A DNA stretch of 47,462 bases from JBAZYK01 sp964582265 (lineage in GTDB: Bacteria > Patescibacteriota > Gracilibacteria > UBA1369), in contig CAZOQT010000006.1 in assembly GCA_964582265.1 (NCBI GenBank), positions 1 through 47,462 on the forward strand, given 5' to 3'. Within the stretch, counting starts at the first letter, position 1, and every line of letters starts with the position of its first letter. Positions 32,467 through 41,735 of the stretch are shown one piece after another. Below the pieces are notes generated by a model. The model was not told the origin of the DNA. It worked only from the letters and a program-made list of their open reading frames with translations, and ran no database searches. Position numbers and translations under genes: made by a program.

Positions 32467-33504
32467 CTATTTTAGTCTTTTTTGACTTTTTTTCAATGGC
32501 TTGCGGTGTAGTTTAACCTGGCGCATGGAGTTTTGATTTTGCTTTGTTACTTCAATAAAAAAATCGCTACCAAATTCTTTTTTACGATTTGCTTTTTGCA
32601 AATTTAGAACTTTTATAATTTCATTAATTTGGGTAAGTGTTAGTTTATGGGTAGAGCCATATGTATTTTTGTAAATTTGAACAAGGACGTTTTTTTTAAG
32701 AAAAGAGGGTAGTTCTAAAAATTCAGATAGGGGGAAGTGGTTATTCTTATAATTTTGGGTGAGCCAAAATGTACTTTTTTCTTCTATATATTCAGCGACC
32801 TGAGTGAAGTTTTGTAAATTTTCCTGGAATGTTTTTTCAAAACCCGGATTGATCTTTTTAAAGAATGGGATGACCTTTTGTCTTAACAAATTGCGGGAAA
32901 AATTCAGATCCAAGTTGCTGGAATCAAGATGATATTCTAAATTTTGTTCTTTAAGGTATGTTAAAATTTCTGTTTTTGGCAGATGTAGCATCGGGCGAAG
33001 AACGTGGCTTTCTTTTGAATAAATTTGCATGCCTTTAATGCCCTGAAAAGACGCACCACGGATCAAATTAAAAAGCGCGGTTTCAATGTTGTCGTTTAAG
33101 TGATGTGCAATCAAAATGTAATCTGCTTTATATTTTTCTCGAAGTTTTTTAAAAAAATCATAACGTTTTTGGCGGGCGATTTCTTCCAGATTACCTGGTG
33201 ATTTAAAGCCACTTTTTGCCTTTTTGTTTTTAAAAATTTTGTTTAAATATAGCTGGCTTGATTCAAAAACACCCCCCATTTTTTTTGCCAGATCTTTTAC
33301 AAATTTTTCTTCCTGATCAGACTCTTTGCCCCTTAGTCCGTGATTAACGTGAGCAACTACGATTTTAATCTTTTTGTTTTGGCAAAAAGGTAGCAAATGA
33401 GTTAGTAAATAAACAGAATCGGGGCCGCCGGAAACTCCCACAATAACTACCATGTTGCTTTTTAGGTATGTGTTTAAAATTTCTTTAAAATCTTTTTCTG
33501 ACAC
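32467..33504 (-). CDS. tilS: tRNA(Ile)-lysidine synthetase
   Basis: A 345-residue N-type ATP pyrophosphatase that converts C34 of tRNA-Ile(CAU) to lysidine. The PP-loop is VGVSGGPDSVYLL (22-34), followed by VAHVNHGLRGKESDQEE (50-66) and LIAHHLNDNIET (about 130-141), all typical of TilS. It is shorter than E. coli TilS (~430) and lacks an obvious C-terminal TilS_C domain. The start is GTG (33502-33504), just downstream of an AT-rich repeat. It lies 19 bases after the RNHCP gene. Confidence 0.93.
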   Translation of the reverse strand: MSEKDFKEILNTYLKSNMVVIVGVSGGPDSVYLLTHLLPFCQNKKIKIVVAHVNHGLRGKESDQEEKFVKDLAKKMGGVFESSQLYLNKIFKNKKAKSGFKSPGNLEEIARQKRYDFFKKLREKYKADYILIAHHLNDNIETALFNLIRGASFQGIKGMQIYSKESHVLRPMLHLPKTEILTYLKEQNLEYHLDSSNLDLNFSRNLLRQKVIPFFKKINPGFEKTFQENLQNFTQVAEYIEEKSTFWLTQNYKNNHFPLSEFLELPSFLKKNVLVQIYKNTYGSTHKLTLTQINEIIKVLNLQKANRKKEFGSDFFIEVTKQNQNSMRQVKLHRKPLKKSQKRLK

Positions 33505-33510
33505 TTTTTT

Positions 33511-33529
33511 ATAAAATTAGTAATTAGTG
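33511..33529 (-). repeat. AT-rich start-codon-proximal repeat, copy 6
   Basis: ATAAAATTAGTAATTAGTG on the plus strand, between the RNHCP stop (33524-33526, inside the element) and the GTG start of tilS. Confidence 0.5.
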
Positions 33530-33949
33530 ATTCCGCTTTTGACGGGATGGCTTTTGATAATCTTCACTTGTGTAAAAGCTGTTTTGCCTGTTCATGATTC
33601 GGATAATTGCATTGGTGTCGTCATCTTCTGCTGTTTTGTTATATATCTTTTTGCCGCAAAGAGTGCAGCTGTGTACGATTTGAAATCCTTTTTTGCTGTC
33701 TGATGTTATAGCTACGGGCTCCATCAAGCCTTGGCAACTGCTTTGACGGTCTCCGGGGACTTCTAGGTCTACATGTTTGGAGAAAAGGCAAAATCGGCAA
33801 TGGTTACGACAGGTTTTTGCAGCTTTAGGATTAGATTTTCCGCATTTTTCGCACTCAAAACCTTCGTTATTATGAATGAAATTGCGTCGGTTTGGCGATT
33901 TTTGGATTGAGGAGCCGGTTTTTGCTCTTTTGGAGGTGGATTTTTTCAC
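33524..33949 (-). CDS. RNHCP-domain zinc-binding protein
   Basis: A 141-residue protein with a basic N-terminal tail (1-28) and the RNHCP domain. The domain shows FECEKCG (33-36 CxxC), RNHCRFCLFSKHVD (48-61), PGDRQSSCQGLMEP (65-78) and a second CTLC pair (95-98). The family is named for the RNHCP string; here the last residue is Arg (RNHCR). The Cys/His pattern implies zinc binding; the role is not established, though RNA binding is suspected for the family. It is the first gene of the minus-strand unit ending in galU, and is divergent from the pilus operon only 45 bases away. Confidence 0.85.
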   Translation of the reverse strand: MKKSTSKRAKTGSSIQKSPNRRNFIHNNEGFECEKCGKSNPKAAKTCRNHCRFCLFSKHVDLEVPGDRQSSCQGLMEPVAITSDSKKGFQIVHSCTLCGKKIYNKTAEDDDTNAIIRIMNRQNSFYTSEDYQKPSRQKRNH

Positions 33950-33957
33950 GAAAAAAT

Positions 33958-33965
33958 GCTATTAT
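33958..33965 (+). promoter_or_regulatory. extended -10 in front of the pilus operon
   Basis: TGC-TATTAT is preceded by A-rich sequence. The -35 is poor, so the TGC extension probably matters. It lies about 30 bases before the ATG at 33995. Confidence 0.35.
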
Positions 33966-33994
33966 ATAAGGATTTATATTCTTTCTTAAAACCT

Positions 33995-34729
33995 ATGGAA
34001 ACAAAAAAAACGGTAGCTTCGATGGTCGAGGTTCAAAGGAGTAGTCCTGCCTTACTTGTACTTGGGGTTATCCTCCTTATTGCACTTTCTGCAGCTGGAT
34101 TCTATCTTTTTTTCCAAAAATCAGCAATTGCAACCCAAAGAGACACATTAAAGACCGACATTGTTGCTATACAAAATCAAATAAGTGATTTAAAAAGCAA
34201 AAAGATTGAAGCGGCTCAGCAGGCAAAGGAATACTTGGGTGAAAGCCAAAAAACTGAAATTATTTGGTCAAAAGTGTTGAGTGCATTGCAAAAAAATATT
34301 CCGGTGGATCCAATTACAAATGAACCAAAGATCCACTTTTTATCTTATTCTGGGGCGGCAGGTGGAAAATTGACCCTTAATGCTGAAACCAGATCTGCCA
34401 TCATTACTCCTTTTGGCGATGTTTCTGAATTGATCAAAGTATTTAACAGCAGTGCTTTTTTTACTGATGCGTATGTCCCTTCTGTTTCCAAAGGGCTGGC
34501 TGATGATGGTCAAAGCATTTTAAGTTTTATTTTTAATGTTACTTATAACGAACTTGCTCCAGAAAGTTTAAATAACCTGGTTCAGGATTCAACGGTACAA
34601 GGTTTGCCGCAAACTCAGGCAACTGAGCAAACTCAAGATGAGTTCCAGACTCAAGTTGAAACGCAGCAGACGCAAGCTGAAACGCAGGTTAAAGCAAAGC
34701 CTACTCCAAGGGTTCAGACTCAAAATTAA
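33995..34729 (+). CDS. PilN-like type IV pilus assembly protein
   Basis: ATG 33995 (METKKTVAS) is preferred over the longer frame from 33956, which would leave almost no leader; this gives 244 residues. It has a short cytoplasmic N-terminus, one membrane segment (about 19-40), a coiled coil (45-85) and a periplasmic-type domain. The tail (about 205-244) is a Thr/Gln-rich low-complexity stretch. This topology matches PilN, which with PilO links the pilus motor to the outside. Assignment rests on topology and place (first gene, followed by PilO-like, PilC and pseudopilins). PilM is not found. Confidence 0.65.
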   Translation: METKKTVASMVEVQRSSPALLVLGVILLIALSAAGFYLFFQKSAIATQRDTLKTDIVAIQNQISDLKSKKIEAAQQAKEYLGESQKTEIIWSKVLSALQKNIPVDPITNEPKIHFLSYSGAAGGKLTLNAETRSAIITPFGDVSELIKVFNSSAFFTDAYVPSVSKGLADDGQSILSFIFNVTYNELAPESLNNLVQDSTVQGLPQTQATEQTQDEFQTQVETQQTQAETQVKAKPTPRVQTQN

Positions 34730-34753
34730 AATAAAAATATTAATTAAAAACTT

Positions 34754-35311
34754 ATGTCTACGACTTTATCTTCCAAAAAACATTATGCACTTCCGACCTT
34801 ATTGATTTTTATAATCATTTTGGCAGGAGGACTATATTTTGTTAAACCGCTTTGGCAAGAAGTGGATAGTGTAAAAACGGAAATTTTTAATCTTCAACAG
34901 CAAAAAGAGGATTTGTTAAAACAAAATCTGGATTTGCAAGATCTGCAAAAGAGCCTTGAGTCTTCTTCTGAAATCAGCAAACAGACTACATTGGATGCTA
35001 TTCCGGAGCGCTTTGAGCAAAATAAACTGCTGGATGATCTTACAAATTTGGCACAAAAAGCCAATGTAACTTTAAATGGAGTAAGTTTTAGTTTGGCTGG
35101 CAATTCTCAGGACAAAATCAAAAAAGCTACAGTGAGTGTGAATGTAACAAGTAGCGATAATGCATTGATTGAGTTTTTGCGCGCGGTTGAAAACAATACC
35201 CGTAAACTGGTTGTTAAATCCATTACAGTTCAGACCGGGAAAACTGACGCAGGCGCGATGCGCGTTAATTTCAATTTAAATATGGAAACTTATTATCAGT
35301 CAGGTATTTAG
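34754..35311 (+). CDS. PilO-like type IV pilus assembly protein
   Basis: A 185-residue bitopic protein: short N-terminus, membrane helix at about 12-30, coiled coil (33-75) rich in Gln/Leu/Lys, then a C-terminal domain of alternating strands and helices (ALIEFLRAVENNTRKLVVKSITVQ) typical of the PilO ferredoxin-like fold. PilO pairs with PilN in the inner-membrane alignment complex. It follows the PilN-like gene by 24 bases of AT-rich sequence and precedes pilC. Confidence 0.72.
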   Translation: MSTTLSSKKHYALPTLLIFIIILAGGLYFVKPLWQEVDSVKTEIFNLQQQKEDLLKQNLDLQDLQKSLESSSEISKQTTLDAIPERFEQNKLLDDLTNLAQKANVTLNGVSFSLAGNSQDKIKKATVSVNVTSSDNALIEFLRAVENNTRKLVVKSITVQTGKTDAGAMRVNFNLNMETYYQSGI

Positions 35312-35337
35312 AAAAAATTTACTCAAAACAAAAATTT

Positions 35338-36549
35338 ATGGAAAAAATAAATCTTTCAAATACGAATTTGCAAAATACTGATGTGTTAAAACAAATTGTC
35401 AAAACTCCCGCATCAGGAACTAATAATGAGGTGATTTATGGGATTTATGATGGTTCAAAACGATCATTATTTACCAGGATCAATGATTTTTTTGTGGACC
35501 ATAGTCGAGTACCGTTACAGGAAAAAGCTTACTTTTTTCAGTTACTTGCTGTAACTACGGATTCCGGAATTCCTACGGTTCAAGGTGTAAAAATGCTTGC
35601 TGGAAGGACAAAAAGTGAACGTTTTCGTCGTATTTTGAATACTTTGGCCTATAACGTTACTCAGGGTAAAACACTTTCTGAGTCCATGGCACGATTTCCG
35701 GATGTTTTTGGTGAGCTGGAAGTTGGTGTGGTTAAAGCCGGTGAAGCTGCGGGAAATTTGGACAAAATGCTTTTAAAACTTTCTGAGCAGTTAAGTAAAA
35801 GTAATGAATTACAAATTAAATTGGTGACGGCTTCAATTTATCCTTTGGCTGTTTTGGGAGTTTTGGTCTTGGCTTCTACGGCAATGCTTGTTTGGGTTAT
35901 TCCGACGCTGGTTAATTTGTTGATTGAAGGTGGTTTGGCAGAGAAAGATTTTCCATTTGCGACCAAATTTTTGATTGTTGTTAGTCGCGTTTTTGCAGGT
36001 TATTGGTGGGCAATTTTATTTGGACTTGTAATTGCCTTTTTACTTTTTAAAGTAATGATCGGCACAGAAAATGGAAGGTTCAAGTGGGATCTTTTTAAAT
36101 TAAAAATGCCGGTTTTGGGGACACTTTTAAAACGTGTTCTAGTGATGCGATTTGTGAGCATGCTGGGTATTTTGGTGGAGGCTGGACTTCCTTTGGTTCA
36201 GGCTTTAACTATTGTGGCAACCTCACTTAATAGCGAACTTTACCGCTTAAAAGTATTTGAAGTGATCGCCCGTGTTCAACAAGGTGAAAAAATTTCCGCA
36301 AGTTTGATGGATACACCTTTTTTATTTCCGGAAACAATCGTTCAAATGTTGGCAGTAGGCGAACAATCTGCTTCGATTGGATTGATTGCAGGTAAGATCG
36401 CAAAACAATATGATCTTGAAATCGATAATGCTTTAAAGCGTTTAACCTCGCTCTTTGAGCCAATTATGATTGTGTTTGTAGGTCTTACAGTAGCGGTTTT
36501 GGCTTTGGCAATCCTTACACCTATTTTCCGCTTAAGTCAGCTTGTATAA
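35338..36549 (+). CDS. pilC: type IV pilus inner-membrane platform protein PilC (GspF family)
   Basis: A 403-residue polytopic protein that couples the assembly and retraction ATPases to pilin movement. It has two GspF cytoplasmic domains (about 60-160 and 262-370) and three membrane helices (about 163-187, 220-240 and 373-395). Family blocks include VVKAGEAAGNLD (131-142) in the first repeat and MLAVGEQSASIG (337-348) in the second, which are equivalent positions of the duplicated domain. PilT, the retraction motor, lies at 45931; PilB is not in the window. Confidence 0.93.
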   Translation: MEKINLSNTNLQNTDVLKQIVKTPASGTNNEVIYGIYDGSKRSLFTRINDFFVDHSRVPLQEKAYFFQLLAVTTDSGIPTVQGVKMLAGRTKSERFRRILNTLAYNVTQGKTLSESMARFPDVFGELEVGVVKAGEAAGNLDKMLLKLSEQLSKSNELQIKLVTASIYPLAVLGVLVLASTAMLVWVIPTLVNLLIEGGLAEKDFPFATKFLIVVSRVFAGYWWAILFGLVIAFLLFKVMIGTENGRFKWDLFKLKMPVLGTLLKRVLVMRFVSMLGILVEAGLPLVQALTIVATSLNSELYRLKVFEVIARVQQGEKISASLMDTPFLFPETIVQMLAVGEQSASIGLIAGKIAKQYDLEIDNALKRLTSLFEPIMIVFVGLTVAVLALAILTPIFRLSQLV

Positions 36550-36569
36550 TCTTATGTTTATAAGTTCTC

Positions 36570-37205
36570 ATGTCTAAAGTTGTACATACAAAAAGAGCTT
36601 TTACCTTAGTGGAAATGCTAGTGGTAATAACCATAATCGGCATTATTGGAGCGATGGCGGTTGGATTTTATTCGTCCGGTCGCAAGCAGGCAAAATTAGA
36701 AATGGGCGTTGATAATTTAATAAGCATTTTTAAAGAACAGGAACAAAAAGCTAAAAGTGGACAGTTGACTACTTTTAAATCAAATCAATCAGAAGAAAAA
36801 AAGAAAATGTTGGGCTGTTATGGAGTTTATTTGCAAGCTACCAGTGGCGATGCGGGAACTGTCATTTTGCCGGTTCAATATGTGCTTACGCCTTATTATC
36901 CGGTTAAGGATAATCGTGTGGATAATTGTGAAACTGCATTAAAAGAAACTGTTAGCACTTCTGCTTTTGAAGATTTGGAAATTCGAAAAATTTTACTGGA
37001 TGATTTGGAACAAAAAGATTTGCAGGTTTTTTATAAGCCACCTTTTGCCAAGCGTGATTTTATGCAGGGTCTAAATTTTATTGATTCTGCGCAGATCAAA
37101 AAAATAAAGGTTGTGATCGGTATAAAAAACACACAAGATCAGCGCTGTTTTGAATTTAATAATACCACTGGCGTATTTTCTGTTTTACTTCCTGACCAAT
37201 GTTAA
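36570..37205 (+). CDS. prepilin-like protein (type IV pseudopilin) 1
   Basis: A 211-residue protein with a type III (prepilin) signal: KRA^FTLVEMLVVITIIG, cleaved after Ala10 instead of the usual Gly, with Glu at +5. The hydrophobic helix is about 11-31. The C-terminal part is a globular domain with two Cys (in VDNCETA and QRCFEFN) plus the final Cys. It is probably a minor pilin of the FimU/GspH kind. Its last 7 bases overlap the next gene. Confidence 0.88.
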   Translation: MSKVVHTKRAFTLVEMLVVITIIGIIGAMAVGFYSSGRKQAKLEMGVDNLISIFKEQEQKAKSGQLTTFKSNQSEEKKKMLGCYGVYLQATSGDAGTVILPVQYVLTPYYPVKDNRVDNCETALKETVSTSAFEDLEIRKILLDDLEQKDLQVFYKPPFAKRDFMQGLNFIDSAQIKKIKVVIGIKNTQDQRCFEFNNTTGVFSVLLPDQC

Positions 37206-37867
37206 AACAAAATAAAAAATCAGGTTCTGCCGGTTTTACGCTTCCAGAAATCATTGTGGCAATGAGCATATTAATTATGGTGATTGTGGCAAGTACCAAT
37301 TTGCTTGTTTCCATAATGCGTTCCAATGCGGAAAATATTAATTCACTAGTAGCATTTGAGCTGGCCCAGGAAGGGATTGAAGGCGTGCGTAATATTCGCG
37401 ACAGTAACTGGTTACTTGGCGCGGATTTTCGCGGCAAAATTCAGGATAAATTTTTGGTTTGGGGAGTAGCTTTGCCGGAGTCCAATGCAATTCAATATTT
37501 CACTTTGGAATCAAAAGATCCAGATTCAACTTGTGGAGAAGCTCAAATTACCGGCAACAATATTCAGATTTGTGCTCCATGGGGGCTTGTCTTGCTTGGT
37601 AACGAACAGCCTAAAAAAGATGCTTCTACTACCCTGCTATATAAAGAAGGGGAGTCCGTAAAAAAATTTGTGCATGTTAGGCAGAACATGGATTCAATTG
37701 CTTCGCCTTTTCATCGTTATTTAAAAATTGAAAGCGTGCCTTATAAAAATGAAAGTAAATTATTAAAATATCGTGTTACGGCAGTGGTTAATTGGAAAGA
37801 AAGAGAACGCGATAAAGAAGTTATTTTAACAACAGAACTTACTGATTGGAAAGGAGGGCCGCTATGA
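37199..37867 (+). CDS. prepilin-like protein 2 (PilV-like)
   Basis: A 222-residue prepilin with the processing site SAG^FTLPEIIVAMS at Gly12 and Glu at +5; the +4 residue is Pro instead of Ile/Val. The following FELAQEGIEGVRNIRDSNW block is common in PilV/GspI-like minor pilins of CPR and Firmicutes. It starts inside the stop of the previous gene and its stop overlaps the next start (ATGA). Confidence 0.85.
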   Translation: MLKQNKKSGSAGFTLPEIIVAMSILIMVIVASTNLLVSIMRSNAENINSLVAFELAQEGIEGVRNIRDSNWLLGADFRGKIQDKFLVWGVALPESNAIQYFTLESKDPDSTCGEAQITGNNIQICAPWGLVLLGNEQPKKDASTTLLYKEGESVKKFVHVRQNMDSIASPFHRYLKIESVPYKNESKLLKYRVTAVVNWKERERDKEVILTTELTDWKGGPL

Positions 37868-38601
37868 GTAATAATAAATTAACAATTAGAAATTATAAAT
37901 TGGGGAAAAAGGCAGGATTTACTTTGATTGAACTTTTAATAAGTATTTCTATTTTTGTGGTGTTTATTGGGATTGTTTCGCAGTCTTATGTGGGAATTGT
38001 TAGAGCTCAAAGACAAGCCAACGGCGTGCGCAAAATTTATTCAGAAATGCGTGTCTTTTTTGAAACATTGGCAGAAGATGCACGTCTTAATTCGCCAGCT
38101 TACGATTGTTATGAAGTGATCAAAAATCCGGAAAATCTTGGAGATCAGCAATTTACTGATTTTTTAACGCAGTGTCCTGCGGAGGTTTCTAGTCGTTTAC
38201 TTTCAGATAAACAGCATTATCTGGTCTTGATAGATAAAGAAAAAACACAGTTGACAGTTTACCGCTTTAATCCAAATTTGCAGACGGTCCAACTTAAAAA
38301 ATTCAATCGTGATAACCAGGGTGATTGGCAAGTTAATGCAGATTATTTTAGTGGGACTGAGGGGGTTGATGAAGAAGGGTATCGCAATGTCTTTCCAAAT
38401 AATGTAAAAATAAAGAATTTAGGTTTTGTTTTAAATCCAGCGGTTAATCCTTATGCCAGTCAAAATGCGGCAAAAAGTGGATATCAGTTCCAGCCGCTGG
38501 TACATGTTTACCTGTCTGCGGAAAATGTGGGTGAAGGGATGGTGCTGTTCAAACTTGATTTGCAAACTACTTTTTCTTCTCGTGTTTATAGTCGAAAATA
38601 A
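37864..38601 (+). CDS. prepilin-like protein 3 (PilW/GspJ-like)
   Basis: The frame is open from 37846, but ATG 37864 follows an AAAGGAGGG ribosome site, one of the few clear Shine-Dalgarno sequences in the window; this gives 245 residues. A basic leader leads to the site KAG^FTLIELLISISIFV (Gly18, Glu +5). The body is a long globular region with strands. The length and position suit a PilW/GspJ-type minor pilin. Confidence 0.88.
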   Translation: MSNNKLTIRNYKLGKKAGFTLIELLISISIFVVFIGIVSQSYVGIVRAQRQANGVRKIYSEMRVFFETLAEDARLNSPAYDCYEVIKNPENLGDQQFTDFLTQCPAEVSSRLLSDKQHYLVLIDKEKTQLTVYRFNPNLQTVQLKKFNRDNQGDWQVNADYFSGTEGVDEEGYRNVFPNNVKIKNLGFVLNPAVNPYASQNAAKSGYQFQPLVHVYLSAENVGEGMVLFKLDLQTTFSSRVYSRK

Positions 38602-38602
38602 T

Positions 38603-40037
38603 ATGAAAAAAAATGTTAATAAAATCAGGAAACAGCGCGGCAGCGCCTTGTTAATTGCCATTTTGGTAACCGGGGTGTTGATGATTTTAACCTTGGGTTT
38701 GAGTGATTTGGTGATTCGTGAAATTCGGTTAAATAGAAATTTGGTGGCGACTGGTAAAGCTTATTTTTCGGCGGAGGCAGGAATAGAAAACGCTTTGCTG
38801 GATTTGCATGAAAATTTCCCTGGGTATCAAACAAACGGCAAAGTGGAATATCTTGGAGATAAAAGTAATCCGGATTTTCACTATAGTTATGAGATTTCAA
38901 ATCAGGCAGACAGTATTCCTTATTTTGAAAAAGATCAGTTGATTTATGTTAATGCACAGGGAAAAATCGTTAATGCTGGCAGCGCGCAAGCGATGCCGGT
39001 TTCCGCGGCAACCTTGTATTCTTTGCATCCGGAAGCTACTTATAATGCTTTGCCACTAAACGGGTCCGTGGTTATTCCTTTATCTAAACCTATTGTGGAT
39101 GGTGAAGGTAAAATGGTTGGCATGCAAAATGTGCAAAATTTTAAAATTGAATATTATTTTCCTTGGGATTTGAAAAATAATCCTAACTTGGCTGGTAACG
39201 CCAAGTTGATTCAAAGTTTGGATATTTTACGCTGGAAGATTTTTGGACATCCGTCTTTGGGTGGCAAAATCAACACTACGGTTACAGATTCAATTTCTGA
39301 TTTTTATCCGGCGTTGATTGATAATGGCCCAAAGCGTCCGGTCTGTATCGGTACAAAACAAGATATCTCGGAGCCGGATGATAATTTGGGCGCAAGTGAA
39401 TCTACAACTTGTAGTTTGCCGGTAATAAAAAATGGTAGTTGGAGTGGCGCGCGNNNNNNNNNNNNNNNNNNNNNNNNNNNNNNNNNNNNNNNNNNNNNNN
39501 NNNNNNNNNNNNNNNNNNNNNNNNNNNNNNNNNNNNNNNNNNNNNNNNNNNNNTGGCCAGATTAGTGAGAATATTGCTGTGCAAAAATGGGATCCGGTGA
39601 ATGGAAATGAGCTTTGTACAATGCGTAAGTTTATTGAGGGACATTCTCAAAATTATTTGGTCTTAACTAATGTTGTAAATCCGGCGGTAATTGATTTAAG
39701 TAATCAAGATATAGCTGCTGGAAAAGCCAATATTTATTACAGAATTATTGCAGAAAAAAACAGTGAGGTTAATTTGAGTGGGAATGAAAGCGCAAACGCA
39801 AGTTTGGTGCGTGACGCTGCTTCTATTAAGGCGGATGGTTTTGCTTGGCAGGATCAATATAAGCAAAGCATTGATGTTAATATTGGATTAAGCAGTTTTT
39901 TGCCTGTCTTTAACTATTCTTTGTATAGAACTGATAGTTCTGCAAATCCAGATGAAGTTGTAATTTTGCCGGGGGCTTTGCAGCAAAATAAGCCGGTAAT
40001 GAAGTTGCCGAATAATGTTAAGTTTCCGGGGCTTTGA
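38603..40037 (+). CDS. PilX-like minor pilin, interrupted by an assembly gap
   Basis: It starts at ATG 38603, one base after the previous stop. The N-terminus KQRGSALLIAILVTGVLMIL is a PilX_N-type signal/membrane helix, with Ser instead of Phe after the Gly. LVATGKAYFSAEAGIENALLDL follows, a hallmark of PilX-like proteins. The 100-N gap (39454-39553) separates it from the C-terminal part (39554-40037, from GQISENIAVQKWDP), which is in a different frame relative to the gap length. The second part (YLVLTNVVNPAVIDLS) looks like the same protein, so I treat both as one gene with unknown missing length. Confidence 0.75.
39454..39553. other. assembly gap (100 N) inside the PilX-like gene
   Basis: Exactly 100 N, the usual placeholder for a scaffold join of unknown size. 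Confidence 0.99.
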
Positions 40038-40051
40038 AGTGAGGTTTAGGC

Positions 40052-40080
40052 TTGGCTATTGGGCTTTTCCGTGCTATAAA
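40052..40080 (+). promoter_or_regulatory. promoter of metG (overlapping a small hairpin)
   Basis: TTGGCT (40052-40057), 17-base spacer ending TGC, TATAAA (40075-40080). The -10 is the loop of a GTGC/GCAC palindrome (40071-40084) followed by TTGTTTTT, so the same sequence could also end the pilus transcript. Confidence 0.5.
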
Positions 40081-40106
40081 GCACTTGTTTTTAACGATTT
40101 TCCGCC

Positions 40107-41687
40107 ATGTCTCCAAAATTCTATATTTCCACTTCGATCGCTTATGTTAATGCTAAGCCCCACATTGGTTTTGCAATGGAGGTGATTCAGGCAGATGCGC
40201 TAGCCAGGTATCATCGTGCTTTGGGTGAAGAGGTTTTTTATTTAACAGGAACTGATGAGCATGGTTCAAAAATTGCCCAGGCTGCTAAAGATAAGGGTAT
40301 TACAGCGCAGGCTTTTACAGATGAAATCTCGGAGCATTTTAGGGCTTTGAAGAATTTACTCTACCTTTCAAATGATCGTTTTATCCGTACAACTGATGCA
40401 GATCATATCAGCAGCGCTCAGAAAATTTGGAAAAAAATGGTTGAAGCTGGCGATATTTATAAAAATAGTTATGAAGGGCTTTATTGTGTAGGTTGTGAGG
40501 CTTTTATTACCGAAAAAGAGCTGGTTAATGGCATGTGTCCAAATCACAATCGTCCTCCAGAAAAATTAAAAGAAGAAAATTATTTCTTTAAACTTTCCAA
40601 ATATTCAGAAAAAATCCGCAATTTGATTGAAGAAGGTATTTTAAAAATTGTGCCCGATGCGCGTAAGCACGAAATTTTGTCCGTTTTAAAAGATGGGCTT
40701 AAAGACGTAAGTTTTTCCCGTCCAAAGAATGTTTTAGAGTGGGGGATTGAGGTTCCGGATGATCCTACACAGGTCATGTATGTGTGGTGTGATGCGCTTT
40801 CTAACTATATTACTGGCGTGGGTTTTGCAGATGAGGATAAAGCGGGATCTGCAGAGGCGGAGCTTTTTAAAAAGTTTTGGCCGGCGGATGTGCATTTGAT
40901 TGGGAAGGATATTTTGCGATTCCACAGCGCAATTTGGATTGGGATGCTGCTTTCAGCGGGCATAAATATTCCTAATGCTATTTATGTGCATGGATTTATT
41001 ACCTCTGAAGGTAAAAAAATGAGTAAATCGCTTAATAATGTGGTTGATCCCGTGGATGTAGTGCAAAAATATGGTACTGATGCGCTGCGTTATTATTTAT
41101 TGCGTGAAATTCCAACTACAGATGATGGTGATTTTAGCAAAGATAGATTTAAGGTTATTTATGAATCTGAGCTTGCCAATACTTTTGGAAACTTGGTGAG
41201 CCGTGTTTTAGCGATGACTCATAAATATTTTGAAGGTAAAGTTCCGGATGCTTCCAAGGTGCAAGGCAATGTTGAAACTACCGACTTTTTTGCATCTAAA
41301 TTGCAGGAAATCTGGTCAAAATATCAGCAGAATGTGAATGCGTTTGATTTAAAAGCTGCGATCGAAAATGTAATTGAGCTTGGTTATTTTGCGAATGAAT
41401 ATGTAGAGTCACAAAAGCCTTGGGTTCTTGCCAAACAGGAACCGGAAAAACTTAAAGAAGTGATTTATAATTTGCTGGAAATGATTCGCAATGTAGGTTT
41501 ACTACTTTTGCCTTTTGTTCCAAATACTGCTTCTAAAATTTTAGAATATTTGGGAATTCCGTCTGAAACCGTAAATACAGAGTCAGCTAAAAAATGGGGG
41601 CTGCTTCCAGCTAATGCTCAGGTTTCTATGGCAGAGCCACTTTTTCCAAGGTTGGTTGAAGAAGGTAGCGATGGAGTAAAAGCCTAA
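40107..41687 (+). CDS. metG: methionyl-tRNA synthetase
   Basis: A 526-residue class I synthetase. The HIGH motif is AKPHIGFAME (residues 16-25) and KMSKS appears in GKKMSKSLNN (about 308-317). A zinc knuckle is present (CVGCEAF...GMCPNH, about 129-150). TGTDEHGSKI is the methionine-pocket block. There is no C-terminal EMAP/tRBD domain, and the protein ends shortly after the anticodon-binding helices. A good promoter lies upstream, and the pilin-like cluster converges from the other side. Confidence 0.96.
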   Translation: MSPKFYISTSIAYVNAKPHIGFAMEVIQADALARYHRALGEEVFYLTGTDEHGSKIAQAAKDKGITAQAFTDEISEHFRALKNLLYLSNDRFIRTTDADHISSAQKIWKKMVEAGDIYKNSYEGLYCVGCEAFITEKELVNGMCPNHNRPPEKLKEENYFFKLSKYSEKIRNLIEEGILKIVPDARKHEILSVLKDGLKDVSFSRPKNVLEWGIEVPDDPTQVMYVWCDALSNYITGVGFADEDKAGSAEAELFKKFWPADVHLIGKDILRFHSAIWIGMLLSAGINIPNAIYVHGFITSEGKKMSKSLNNVVDPVDVVQKYGTDALRYYLLREIPTTDDGDFSKDRFKVIYESELANTFGNLVSRVLAMTHKYFEGKVPDASKVQGNVETTDFFASKLQEIWSKYQQNVNAFDLKAAIENVIELGYFANEYVESQKPWVLAKQEPEKLKEVIYNLLEMIRNVGLLLLPFVPNTASKILEYLGIPSETVNTESAKKWGLLPANAQVSMAEPLFPRLVEEGSDGVKA

Positions 41688-41735
41688 AGCAGAGAAAAGC
41701 TTAAATCAACGGCTTAAGCCAGCAAAAGTTAAGTT

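Noticed and set aside
38453..39565. Frameshifted or broken pilin gene
   Set aside because: The frame change coincides with a 100-N placeholder of unknown size, so it says nothing about the real gene.
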